Below, piece after piece: positions 6,721 to 15,334 of a stretch of 64,000 bases of DNA. The position numbers and the translations under genes were made by a program. The notes under the pieces were generated by a model, which saw only the letters and a program-made list of their open reading frames with translations, ran no database searches and was not told the origin of the DNA. How positions within the stretch are numbered: the stretch's first letter is position 1; every line of letters starts with the position of its first letter. The stretch lies in contig NZ_FMZQ01000015.1 of NCBI RefSeq assembly GCF_900102635.1, forward strand, positions 103,008 to 167,007, given 5' to 3'. Source of the stretch: Ectopseudomonas chengduensis. Its GTDB lineage: Bacteria > Pseudomonadota > Gammaproteobacteria > Pseudomonadales > Pseudomonadaceae.

Positions 6721-8898
6721 ATGAAATCCCTAGGTTTTGCAGTCGTCGGCACCTCGCGCCGCTGGGTAGCTGGCTTTACGATCCTCCTGGCTTTGATGTT
6801 CTGTGTATCCGTGGCACAGGCAAAAGAGTACGAAGCAGAGCAGCAACGCATCGAGTTGCTTTTCCCGAAAGTCACCGAAATTTCCGAGCCCGAGGGCGAG
6901 TACCAGGTGCGCACCCTTGCGGACGGGGTGGGCACGATCTACGGGTACGCCTTCCAGAGCATCAACGTCACGGACATGCCGGCCTACTCCGGCAAGCCGA
7001 TCAACATGCAGATCCTGCTCGACCCCAAGGGCGTCATCGTCGATGCCTACATGCTCGAGCACCACGAACCCATCGTGCTCATCGGTATTCCCGAGCAGAA
7101 GGTTCACGACTTCAACGCCAACTACAGCGGCATCCACGTCGACCAGCGCGTGGTAGTCGGTCGTTCCAGCGACAAGAGCGCGGTCACGGTCGACGCCGTT
7201 ACCGGCGCCACCGTGACCGTGATGGTGATCAACGAGATCGTCATGCGTGCGGCCCATACCGTGGCCGTGGATCTGGGGCTGGTCGAGGCGGGCGCCACCG
7301 CGCGACCCAAGCCGGCGCTGGTGCGCGAGGACGTCTTCCAGCCGACCAGCTGGACCGAGCTGGTGGGCAATGGCGCCATCCGTCGCATGCACCTTACCCG
7401 TGGCCAGGTCGACGATGCCTTCAAGGGCACCGAGGCCGAGGGTGTCGACGTTGCCGCAGCGGAGCAGCGCGACGAGACCTTCATCGATCTCTACGCCACC
7501 CATCTGAACCCGCCCACCATTGGCCGCAACCTGCTGGGCGAACGTCAGTACAGCGAACTGATGGAGAACCTCAAGCCGGGCGAGCACGCGTTCGCGGTGC
7601 TGGCCAACGGCGAATACTCCTTCAAGGGCTCGGGCTATGTGCGCGGTGGCATCTTCGATCGGGTGCAGTTGCGCCAGTTCGGCGACACCATCAGCTTCCG
7701 CGATCTGGATTTCATCCGCCTGTCCGACGTTTATGCCGAGGGCATGCCGGACTTCTTCGAGATGGCGATCTTCACCGCCCGTGAGCAGTACCGCTTCGAT
7801 CCGGGCTCGCCCTGGAACCTTGAGCTACTGGTGCGTCGCCAGGTCGGTCCGGTGGAGAGCATCTTCACCAGCTTCGAGATGCCCTATCTGTTGCCCGAAG
7901 AATATTTCGAGCGTCCGCCGCTGACCGCCGAGGAACAGGCCGCCATCGACGAGGCCAACCGCCCGTTGTGGGTCAACATCTGGTACCAGAAGAGCTTCCA
8001 GATCGGCGTGATCCTGGCCGCCCTGACGCTGCTGACCGTCATCCTCTTCATGCAGGACAAGTTCGCCAAGCACCCCAACTTCCTGAAAATGCTGCGCCAT
8101 GGCTACCTGGTCTTCACCGTGGTGTTCATCGGCTGGTATGCCTTGGGGCAGCTGTCGGTGGTCAACGTACTGACCTTCGTTCATGCGCTGGTGCAGGACT
8201 TCCGCTGGGAGTTGTTCCTGACCGACCCGGTGATCTTCATTCTCTGGGTGTTCACCGCCGCGAGCATCCTGCTCTGGGGGCGTGGCGTGTTCTGCGGCTG
8301 GTTGTGCCCCTTCGGTGCGCTGCAGGAACTGATCAACGAAGCCGCGCGCAAGCTGAAAATTCCCCAGTACGACGTGCCCTTCGCCGTGCATGAGCGGCTC
8401 TGGGCCATCAAGTACATCGTATTGCTGGTGCTGTTCGGTATCTCGCTGGAATCCATGATGCTGGCCGAGAAGGCTGCCGAAGTGGAGCCATTCAAGACCG
8501 CCATCACCCTCAAGTTCGACCGTCAGTGGTGGTTCGTGCTCTACGCGGTGGCATTGCTGGTGATCAATATATTCACCCGCAAGGTGTACTGCCGTTACAT
8601 CTGCCCTCTGGGTGCAGGGCTCGCGATCACCGGTCGCTTCCGGCTGTTCGATTGGCTCAAGCGGCGCAAGGAGTGCGGCAGTCCGTGCCAGATCTGCGCC
8701 AATGAATGCGAGGTGCAGGCGATTCATCCGGATGGGCATATCAACCACAACGAATGCCATTACTGCCTGGATTGCCAGATGACCTATCACAACGAGAACA
8801 AGTGTCCGCCGCTGATTGCGAAGAACAAGCGCGCCCGGCGTGACAAGAAGGCCCCAGCTGCACCGCAGTTGATCCCCGTGCAAGTGGTGGAACCCTGA
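6721..8898 (+). CDS. nosR: NosR, FMN/iron-sulfur membrane protein for N2O reduction
   Basis: This 725-residue protein has the full NosR layout: a signal/anchor helix at residues 18-35, a periplasmic FMN-binding domain with the T-G-A-T motif at 161-164 (the site of covalent flavin), then several membrane helices from about residue 420. Two C-x3-C-P motifs (C-G-W-L-C-P and C-R-Y-I-C-P) and a C-terminal polyferredoxin segment with two Cys clusters (C-G-S-P-C-Q-I-C and C-H-Y-C-L-D-C) follow. NosR passes electrons towards NosZ and is needed for its expression and activity. It opens the nos operon and is followed by nosZ after 73 bases. Confidence 0.98.
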   Translation: MKSLGFAVVGTSRRWVAGFTILLALMFCVSVAQAKEYEAEQQRIELLFPKVTEISEPEGEYQVRTLADGVGTIYGYAFQSINVTDMPAYSGKPINMQILLDPKGVIVDAYMLEHHEPIVLIGIPEQKVHDFNANYSGIHVDQRVVVGRSSDKSAVTVDAVTGATVTVMVINEIVMRAAHTVAVDLGLVEAGATARPKPALVREDVFQPTSWTELVGNGAIRRMHLTRGQVDDAFKGTEAEGVDVAAAEQRDETFIDLYATHLNPPTIGRNLLGERQYSELMENLKPGEHAFAVLANGEYSFKGSGYVRGGIFDRVQLRQFGDTISFRDLDFIRLSDVYAEGMPDFFEMAIFTAREQYRFDPGSPWNLELLVRRQVGPVESIFTSFEMPYLLPEEYFERPPLTAEEQAAIDEANRPLWVNIWYQKSFQIGVILAALTLLTVILFMQDKFAKHPNFLKMLRHGYLVFTVVFIGWYALGQLSVVNVLTFVHALVQDFRWELFLTDPVIFILWVFTAASILLWGRGVFCGWLCPFGALQELINEAARKLKIPQYDVPFAVHERLWAIKYIVLLVLFGISLESMMLAEKAAEVEPFKTAITLKFDRQWWFVLYAVALLVINIFTRKVYCRYICPLGAGLAITGRFRLFDWLKRRKECGSPCQICANECEVQAIHPDGHINHNECHYCLDCQMTYHNENKCPPLIAKNKRARRDKKAPAAPQLIPVQVVEP

Positions 8899-8971
8899 GC
8901 GCGCCACTGCGAGCCGCTCGAAACTGGTTGTTAGACCTGTGTTTGAAGACGTCCCAAAGGAGCGAAACCCC

Positions 8972-10882
8972 ATGAGCGACAAAGATTCCAAGAACACTCC
9001 GCAAGTGCCCGAGAAACTCGGCCTGAGCCGCCGCGGCTTCCTCGGCGCCAGCGCAGTCACCGGTGCCGCCGTTGCTGCCACGGCTCTCGGCGGCGCGGTG
9101 ATGACCCGCGAATCCTGGGCACAGGCGGTCAAGGAGTCGCAACTGAAGGTTCACGTTGGTCCTGGCGAACTGGACGAGTACTACGGCTTCTGGTCCGGCG
9201 GCCACCAGGGCGAGGTGCGTGTACTGGGCATTCCGTCCATGCGCGAACTGATGCGTATCCCGGTGTTCAATACCGATCCGGCCACTGGCTGGGGTATCAC
9301 CGATGAAAGCAAGCGCATCATGGGCAAGTACTACCCGAACGGCGACTGCCACCATCCGCACATCTCCATGACCGATGGTAAGTACGACGGCAAGTACCTG
9401 TTCATCAACGACAAGGCCAACAGCCGCGTCGCGCGTATCCGTCTGGACATCATGAAGACGGACAAGATCACCACCATCCCCAACGTCCAGGCGATCCACG
9501 GCCTGCGTCTGCAGAAGGTGCCGTACACCAAGTATGTGTTCTGCAACGCCGAGTTCTTCATCCCGCATCCCAACGATGGCACCAGCTTCGACATGGATGG
9601 TGACAACTGCTTCACCATGTACAACGCCGTCGATGCCGAGAGCATGGAAGTGGCCTGGCAGGTGATCGTCGACGGCAACCTCGACAACACCGACATGGAC
9701 TACACCGGTCGCTTCACTGCAGCCACCTGTTACAACTCGGAAAAAGCCCTGGACCTGGGCGGCACCATGCGCAACGAGCGCGACTGGGTCGTGATCTTCG
9801 ACGTGCATGCCATCGAGGCCGAAATCAAGGCCGGCAACTTCATCACCCTCGGCGACTCCAAGGTGCCGGTGGTCGATGGCCGCAAGAAGGATGGCAAGAA
9901 CAGCAAGGTCACCCGCTATATCCCGGTGCCGAAGAACCCGCACGGTTGCAACACCTCGCCGGACGGCAAGTACTTCATCGCCGCCGGCAAGCTGTCGCCG
10001 ACCTGCACCATCATCGCTATCGACAAGCTGCCCGACCTGTTCGCCGGCAAGCTGAAGGATGAGCGCGACACCGTGGTCGGTGAGCCGGAACTGGGCCTTG
10101 GCCCGCTGCACACCGCCTTCGACGGCCGCGGTAACGCCTACACCACGCTGTTCATCGACAGCCAGCTGTGCAAATGGAACATCGAGGAAGCCATCCGTGC
10201 CTACAAGGGCGAGAAGGTCAACTACATCAAGCAGAAGCTGGACGTGCACTATCAGCCGGGCCACAACCATGCTTCGCTGACCGAGTCGAGCGAAGCCGAC
10301 GGCAAGTGGGTCGTGGTGCTGTCCAAGTTCTCCAAGGACCGCTTCCTGCCGGTCGGCCCGCTGCATCCGGAGAACGACCAGTTGATCGACATTTCCGGCG
10401 ACGTGATGAAGCTGGTGCATGACGGCCCGGCCTTCGCCGAACCGCACGACTGCATCATGGCCCGTCGCGACCAGATCAAGACCAAGAAGATCTGGGATCG
10501 TAACGACCCCTACTTCGCCGAAACCGTCGCGATGGCCAAGAAGGATGGCGTTACTCTGGAGACCGACAACAAGGTCATCCGCGACGGCAACAAGGTCCGC
10601 GTGTACATGACCTCGATGGCGCCAAGCTTCGGCATCCCCGAGTTTACCGTCAAGCAGGGTAATGAAGTCACCGTGGTCATCACCAACATCGACCAGATCG
10701 AGGACGTGTCTCACGGCTTCGTCATGGTCAACCATGGTGTGAGTATGGAAATCAGCCCGCAGCAGACCTCGTCCATCACCTTTACGGCCGACAATCCTGG
10801 GGTGTACTGGTATTACTGCAGCTGGTTCTGCCATGCCCTGCACATGGAAATGATGGGTCGCATGATGGTGGAAAAGGCCTGA
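8972..10882 (+). CDS. nosZ: Nitrous oxide reductase (clade I, Tat-exported)
   Basis: This encodes 636 residues from ATG 8972, preceded by AAAGGAG at 8957-8963. The protein starts with a twin-arginine signal (S-R-R-G-F-L-G at 19-25), marking clade I NosZ. The beta-propeller carries the CuZ histidines, for example D-C-H-H-P-H, N-P-H-G-C-N and E-P-H-D-C. The C-terminal cupredoxin domain has the CuA motif C-S-W-F-C-H-A-L-H-M-E-M (about 616-627). It is a periplasmic homodimer that reduces N2O to N2, the last denitrification step. All key ligands are present, so the enzyme should be functional. Confidence 0.99.
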   Translation: MSDKDSKNTPQVPEKLGLSRRGFLGASAVTGAAVAATALGGAVMTRESWAQAVKESQLKVHVGPGELDEYYGFWSGGHQGEVRVLGIPSMRELMRIPVFNTDPATGWGITDESKRIMGKYYPNGDCHHPHISMTDGKYDGKYLFINDKANSRVARIRLDIMKTDKITTIPNVQAIHGLRLQKVPYTKYVFCNAEFFIPHPNDGTSFDMDGDNCFTMYNAVDAESMEVAWQVIVDGNLDNTDMDYTGRFTAATCYNSEKALDLGGTMRNERDWVVIFDVHAIEAEIKAGNFITLGDSKVPVVDGRKKDGKNSKVTRYIPVPKNPHGCNTSPDGKYFIAAGKLSPTCTIIAIDKLPDLFAGKLKDERDTVVGEPELGLGPLHTAFDGRGNAYTTLFIDSQLCKWNIEEAIRAYKGEKVNYIKQKLDVHYQPGHNHASLTESSEADGKWVVVLSKFSKDRFLPVGPLHPENDQLIDISGDVMKLVHDGPAFAEPHDCIMARRDQIKTKKIWDRNDPYFAETVAMAKKDGVTLETDNKVIRDGNKVRVYMTSMAPSFGIPEFTVKQGNEVTVVITNIDQIEDVSHGFVMVNHGVSMEISPQQTSSITFTADNPGVYWYYCSWFCHALHMEMMGRMMVEKA

Positions 10883-10893
10883 CGGTCGACAGT

Positions 10894-10917
10894 GGGGCGA
10901 GCGGATTCCGCCGCCCC
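10894..10917 (+). terminator. Stem-loop after nosZ
   Basis: GGGGCG and GCGG pair with CCGC and CGCCCC around a 3-base loop with one bulged A. There is no U run, so it may stabilise the abundant nosZ message or partly terminate before nosD rather than end the operon. Confidence 0.5.
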
Positions 10918-11015
10918 GCATTTGTGGCCTGCGTTGTGTCAACCAGACAGGCCGCAGCTTAACCAGCCGGCGATTGCCGGCTGTTCCAACTGTCTGATCC
11001 CGGGGAGGTAGCGAT

Positions 11016-12311
11016 TTGTTCAGATCTCAGGCTGTCAAAGGGGCGTTTTACGTGCTCCTGTCCTGTGCCGGTACCGCTTTCGCAAATCCTCAGCCTATTT
11101 CCAGCCTGCCGCTTCAGGCGGCGGGCGACAACCGCTGGGTACTGCCTGCCGGTGAGTACAGCGGCAATTTTCGCATCGACCAGCCCATACAGCTGCAGTG
11201 CGCGCCAGGTGCCGTGCTGAGCTCGGGTGGTCAGGGCAGTGTGCTGTTTATCGGCGCCGACAACGTGGTGGTCGAGAACTGTGAGCTGCGCGATTGGGGT
11301 CGAAATCTCACCGAGATGAATTCGGCCATCTTCATCGGAGATCGCGTAAAAGACGTGATCGTGCGCAACAATCGGCTGCGTGGCGCAGGCTTCGGCGTGT
11401 GGGCCGACCGCACCGAGAATGTGCAGATTCTCGATAATCGAATCCAGGGCGATCCCGAGGTGCGTTCTCAGGATCGCGGCAACGGCATCCACCTGTTCAG
11501 CGCCCGTGGCGCGCTGGTGGCCGGCAATCATATAAGCGAAACCCGCGATGGCGTGTACATCGACACGTCCAATGGCAACCGTATCGAGCGCAACCTGATG
11601 GAGGATCTGCGCTACGGCGTGCACTACATGTTCGCCCATGACAATCATGTCACCGGCAATCTTACCCGCCGGACCCGTACCGGCTACGCGCTGATGCAGA
11701 GCCGCCAGTTGACCGTGATCGGAAACCGTTCCGAGCAGGATCAGAACTACGGCATCCTGATGAATTACATCAATTATTCCACCCTGCGAGACAACATCGT
11801 CATTGACGTGCAGCGTGTCGATCTGGGGGGCGGCACGACCGCCGGCGATGAAGGCAAGGCGCTGTTCATCTACAACTCGCAGTTCAACACAATCCAGCGC
11901 AACCATTTCGAGCGCAGCAATCTGGGTATCCACCTGACTGCCGGTTCCGAGAACAACTACATTTCCGACAATGCCTTCGTTGCCAACGAGCGGCAGGTCA
12001 AGTACGTGGCGGTGCGCACCCAGGAATGGTCCGTCGACGGGCGCGGCAATTACTGGAGCGACTACCTGGGCTGGGACCGCAACGACGACGGTCTGGGCGA
12101 TGTGCCCTACGAACCCAACGACAACGTCGACCGCTTGCTGTGGATGTACCCGCAGGTGCGCCTGTTGATGAATAGCCCCAGCATCGAAGTGTTGCGCTGG
12201 GTGCAGCGAGCCTTCCCGGTGATCAAGTCGCCGGGTGTGCAGGACAGCCATCCGTTGATGAAACTGCCTACCGAGGAATTGATGAATACAACGCAGGGGC
12301 CTAACTCATGA
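11016..12311 (+). CDS. nosD: NosD, periplasmic copper-site maturation protein
   Basis: This encodes 431 residues with a TTG start at 11016, supported by GGGGAGG at 11002-11008; no better ATG exists in frame. A signal peptide ends around A-F-A-N. The body is a right-handed beta-helix with repeated N-x-I/L-x-G and R-N-N-x-L units, as in the NosD/CASH family. NosD acts with the NosFY transporter to supply what is needed for CuZ assembly (sulfur delivery is the current model). The stop overlaps nosF as ATGA. Confidence 0.97.
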   Translation: MFRSQAVKGAFYVLLSCAGTAFANPQPISSLPLQAAGDNRWVLPAGEYSGNFRIDQPIQLQCAPGAVLSSGGQGSVLFIGADNVVVENCELRDWGRNLTEMNSAIFIGDRVKDVIVRNNRLRGAGFGVWADRTENVQILDNRIQGDPEVRSQDRGNGIHLFSARGALVAGNHISETRDGVYIDTSNGNRIERNLMEDLRYGVHYMFAHDNHVTGNLTRRTRTGYALMQSRQLTVIGNRSEQDQNYGILMNYINYSTLRDNIVIDVQRVDLGGGTTAGDEGKALFIYNSQFNTIQRNHFERSNLGIHLTAGSENNYISDNAFVANERQVKYVAVRTQEWSVDGRGNYWSDYLGWDRNDDGLGDVPYEPNDNVDRLLWMYPQVRLLMNSPSIEVLRWVQRAFPVIKSPGVQDSHPLMKLPTEELMNTTQGPNS

Positions 12312-13234
12312 GTGCTGTAGAGATTCAGGGCGTCAGCCAGCGGTATGGCGACATGACCGTATTGCATGATCTGAACCTGAGCCTGGGTGAAGGCGAGGTG
12401 CTGGGGCTGTTCGGCCATAACGGCGCCGGCAAGACCACCACCATGAAGCTGATCCTCGGCCTGTTGCAGGCCAGCGAGGGGCAGGTGCAGGTGCTGGGGC
12501 GTGATCCACGCACCACCGATGTCCGCCGCCAGATGGGCTATCTGCCGGAGAACGTCACCTTCTATCCGCAACTGACGGGGCGCGAGACCCTGCGTCATTT
12601 CGCGCGCCTGAAGAGCACGCCGCTGGGCCAGGTGGACGATCTGCTCGAGCAGGTCGGCCTCGCCCACGCCGCCGATCGCCGCGTGAAGACCTATTCCAAG
12701 GGCATGCGCCAGCGGCTCGGCCTGGCGCAGGCGGTGCTCGGCGAGCCGCGCCTGCTGCTGCTCGACGAACCTACCGTGGGGCTCGACCCCATCGCCACCC
12801 AGGAGCTCTACCTGCTGATCGATCGGCTGCGCCAGACGGGTACCAGCGTGATCCTCTGTTCCCACGTGCTGCCCGGCGTGGAGGCGCATATCAACCGTGC
12901 GGCTATTCTCGCCAAGGGGCGCCTGCAGGCCATCGGCAGCCTCAAGCAGCTGCGCAGCGAGGCCGGCCTGCCGGTGCGTATCCGCGCCAGTGGCATCAGT
13001 CAGAGCGAGGCCTGGCTGGAGCGCTGGGCCAATGCGGGGCACTCGGCGCAGCGTCTCGGCGAGGATGGTGTCGAGGTGATCGCCATCAACGGCCACAAGC
13101 TGCCGTTGCTGCGTGAGCTGCTCGGGGAAAGCGAACCCGACGATGTGGAAATCCACCAGCCTTCGCTGGAGGATCTGTACCGCTATTACATGGAGCGCGC
13201 CGGCGATGTGCAGGCCGCGGAGGGCAGGGTATGA
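12308..13234 (+). CDS. nosF: NosF, ABC transporter ATP-binding protein
   Basis: This encodes 308 residues. Walker A (G-H-N-G-A-G-K-T, residues 36-43), the ABC signature Y-S-K-G-M-R-Q-R and Walker B L-L-L-L-D-E-P-T-V-G-L-D are all intact. NosF pairs with the membrane protein NosY and with NosD to mature the NosZ copper centre. The start overlaps the nosD stop by four bases and the gene overlaps nosY by four, so all three are translationally coupled. Confidence 0.98.
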   Translation: MSAVEIQGVSQRYGDMTVLHDLNLSLGEGEVLGLFGHNGAGKTTTMKLILGLLQASEGQVQVLGRDPRTTDVRRQMGYLPENVTFYPQLTGRETLRHFARLKSTPLGQVDDLLEQVGLAHAADRRVKTYSKGMRQRLGLAQAVLGEPRLLLLDEPTVGLDPIATQELYLLIDRLRQTGTSVILCSHVLPGVEAHINRAAILAKGRLQAIGSLKQLRSEAGLPVRIRASGISQSEAWLERWANAGHSAQRLGEDGVEVIAINGHKLPLLRELLGESEPDDVEIHQPSLEDLYRYYMERAGDVQAAEGRV

Positions 13235-14058
13235 ACCAGGTCTGGAACATCGCCCGCAAGGAACTCAGCGATGGCCTGCGCAACCGCTGGCTGCTGGCCA
13301 TCAGCCTGCTGTTCGCCGTGCTCGCGGTGGGTATCGCCTGGCTTGGCGCGGCGGCCTCCGGCCAGCTGGGCTTTACCTCGATCCCGGCGACCATCGCCAG
13401 CCTGGCCAGCCTGGCCACCTTCCTCATGCCGCTGATCGCGCTGCTACTGGCCTATGACGCCATCGTCGGCGAGGACGAGGGCGGCACCCTGATGCTGTTG
13501 CTGACCTATCCGCTGGGGCGCGGGCAGATTCTGCTGGGCAAGTTCGTCGGCCATGGAATGATCCTGGCGCTGGCGGTGCTCATCGGTTTCGGCTGCGCCG
13601 CCGTGGCGATCGGGCTGCTGGTCGAGGATATCGAGCTGGGCCTGCTGCTCTGGGCCTTCGGTCGCTTCATGGTTTCCTCCACGCTGCTGGGCTGGGTGTT
13701 CCTTGCCCTGGCTTACGTGCTCAGCAGCAAGGTCAGCGAGAAATCCAGCGCCGCCGGCCTGGCACTGGGGGTCTGGTTCCTGTTCGTGCTGGTGTTCGAC
13801 CTGGTGCTGCTGGCGCTGCTGGTGCTCAGCGAGGGCAAGTTCAGCCCCGAACTGCTGCCCTGGCTGCTGCTGCTCAACCCCACCGACATCTACCGGCTGA
13901 TCAATCTGTCCGGCTTCGAAGGCGGCGGCGCCATGGGCGTGCTGTCGCTGGGCGGCGACCTACCCGTGCCGAACGCCGTGCTCTGGCTCTGCCTGTTGGC
14001 CTGGGCAGGCGCATCGCTGCTGCTGGCCTATGGCATCTTCCGTCGGCGCCTGGCCTGA
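13231..14058 (+). CDS. nosY: NosY, ABC-2 type membrane permease
   Basis: This encodes 275 residues, almost entirely hydrophobic, with about six membrane spans and a cytoplasmic N-terminus of the form W-N-I-A-R-K-E-L. It is the membrane partner of NosF in the NosDFY complex of the inner membrane that serves CuZ maturation. It overlaps nosF (ATGA) and is 18 bases before nosL. Confidence 0.97.
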   Translation: MNQVWNIARKELSDGLRNRWLLAISLLFAVLAVGIAWLGAAASGQLGFTSIPATIASLASLATFLMPLIALLLAYDAIVGEDEGGTLMLLLTYPLGRGQILLGKFVGHGMILALAVLIGFGCAAVAIGLLVEDIELGLLLWAFGRFMVSSTLLGWVFLALAYVLSSKVSEKSSAAGLALGVWFLFVLVFDLVLLALLVLSEGKFSPELLPWLLLLNPTDIYRLINLSGFEGGGAMGVLSLGGDLPVPNAVLWLCLLAWAGASLLLAYGIFRRRLA

Positions 14059-14076
14059 CTTTCTGGAGGGAAACGA

Positions 14077-14652
14077 ATGATGAACAATCTGTACCGTACC
14101 GGCGGCCAGGCGCTGCTCGCGATGCTCCTGGCATTCGGGCTGGCCGCCTGTGGCGACAAGCAAGAAGTCCAGCAATCGCTCGACCCGGTGGCTTTCCATG
14201 AAAGTGACGAATGCCACGTCTGCGGCATGATCATCGCCGACTTCCCCGGCCCGAAAGGCCAGGCGGTGGATAAGGCCGGCGTGAAGAAGTTCTGCTCCAC
14301 CGCCGAGATGCTCGGCTGGTACCTTCAGCCGGAAAACAAGCTTCTCGATGCCAAGCTCTATGTGCATGACATGGGCAAGAGCGAATGGGCGCACCCCAGC
14401 GACGAGCACCTGATCGACGCCCGCACGGCCTGGTACGTCGCCGGTACGCCGCTCAAGGGCGCCATGGGTGTCTCCCTGGCCAGTTTCGCCGACGAGCAGC
14501 AGGCGCAGCAGCTCGCTGCCGAACATGGCGGACGGGTGCTGCGCTTCGAAGAGATCGACCATGCGGTGCTGCAGCAGGGCGCGGACATGCAGCACCACGA
14601 CATGCATGAGCACATGTCCGAAACCGAACACAACGATCACGCGGGTCATTGA
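14077..14652 (+). CDS. nosL: NosL, copper-chaperone lipoprotein
   Basis: This encodes 191 residues. A lipobox (G-L-A-A-C) ends the signal peptide, so it is an outer-membrane-side or periplasmic lipoprotein. The C-H-V-C-G-M-I-I motif is the Cu(I)-binding signature of the NosL/MerB-like fold. The C-terminal 25 residues are rich in His and Met (M-Q-H-H-D-M-H-E-H-M), an extra potential copper-binding tail. NosL delivers copper to NosZ, probably with NosDFY. TTTCTGGAGGG lies just before the start. Confidence 0.97.
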   Translation: MMNNLYRTGGQALLAMLLAFGLAACGDKQEVQQSLDPVAFHESDECHVCGMIIADFPGPKGQAVDKAGVKKFCSTAEMLGWYLQPENKLLDAKLYVHDMGKSEWAHPSDEHLIDARTAWYVAGTPLKGAMGVSLASFADEQQAQQLAAEHGGRVLRFEEIDHAVLQQGADMQHHDMHEHMSETEHNDHAGH

Positions 14653-14681
14653 CCGCATTCGACGCAATCGAGGTAAGCAAA

Positions 14682-14864
14682 ATGATGGGTATCAGCATCT
14701 GGCAGCTTCTGATCATTCTTCTGATCGTGGTCATGCTGTTCGGCACCAAACGCCTGCGTGGCCTGGGCTCGGATCTGGGCAGCGCGATCGCGGGCTTTCG
14801 CAAGTCGGTGAGCGAGGGTGAAAGCACGGCCCAGGTGGAGCCGGTCAAGCCGGAACTCAAGTAA
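14682..14864 (+). CDS. tatE: TatE/TatA-like twin-arginine translocase subunit of the nos operon
   Basis: This encodes 60 residues from ATG 14682 (ATG 14685 is also possible), with GAGG at 14670-14673. One N-terminal helix is followed by F-G-T-K-R-L-R-G-L-G-S-D-L-G and an amphipathic helix, the hallmark of TatA/E. A tatE gene closing the nosRZDFYL operon is known from denitrifying pseudomonads, where it likely assists export of folded NosZ, whose precursor has the matching twin-arginine signal. Confidence 0.95.
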   Translation: MMGISIWQLLIILLIVVMLFGTKRLRGLGSDLGSAIAGFRKSVSEGESTAQVEPVKPELK

Positions 14865-14875
14865 GGGCTTCTGCT

Positions 14876-14901
14876 CCGGGTTCACCGAAGGGCGAACCCG
14901 G
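14876..14901 (+). terminator. Stem-loop at the end of the nos operon
   Basis: CCGGGTTC pairs with GAACCCGG around a 10-base loop, 11 bases after the tatE stop. There is no strong U run, so it is a possible weak terminator or 3' end stabiliser. Confidence 0.55.
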
Positions 14902-15073
14902 CCTGCCGGGGGCACGCTTCTTCCAGTTCTCTTCCGCCAGGAAGAGAAGGCTTCGTATCACCCAGGCCACAGCCCATCGCGTGCGGGTGCGTCACGCTGA
15001 GCATCGTTTCACTCATGCCATTCTGCGATGCGGTTCTGCGGACTGCCGGTGACCGGCTTCTTTCGTTCGTTGC

Positions 15074-15146
15074 TAGGCTCTGTTGCCATTTCGTGCGCGG
15101 CCGCGCCGCAGCAACGCGGCTCGCGACGAAACGGCAACAGACCCTA
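15074..15146. repeat. Long imperfect palindrome between tatE and nnrS
   Basis: The arms at 15079-15094 and 15126-15141 match at 15 of 16 positions when folded, and the match extends outward with a further mismatch. The GC-rich middle can fold again. No coding capacity is visible in the 14865-15334 gap. It could be a small mobile palindrome or a transcript-end structure. Confidence 0.55.
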
Positions 15147-15197
15147 CACCGTATTTCGCCCCACCGGCTGTCGCTTTCCCCTCGCCTCGGTAAAAAG

Positions 15198-15211
15198 CTG
15201 ATTGCAATCAA
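15198..15211 (+). promoter_or_regulatory. ANR/DNR box upstream of nnrS
   Basis: CTGAT-N4-ATCAA differs from the perfect palindrome TTGAT-N4-ATCAA only in the first base. It is centred about 130 bases before nnrS. nnrS genes are typically activated by NO-responsive NNR/DNR regulators. Confidence 0.7.
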
Positions 15212-15334
15212 GTCTGTCGAGGCCGCCTACCCTGTAGAAAGTAGTCCTGGCTCCCGCATTGGCTGGAGCGTCGTTTCCGCCGCGCAGTGACGCTTTTGCG
15301 CGGCGGGCTTAGAAGAAAACCCTGGAGGCCTTCC

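Noticed and set aside
8741..10942. 733-codon open frame on the minus strand opposite nosZ
   Set aside because: It is fully antisense to a certain gene, rich in His, Val and Gly, with no ribosome site; it is a by-product of high GC at third positions.
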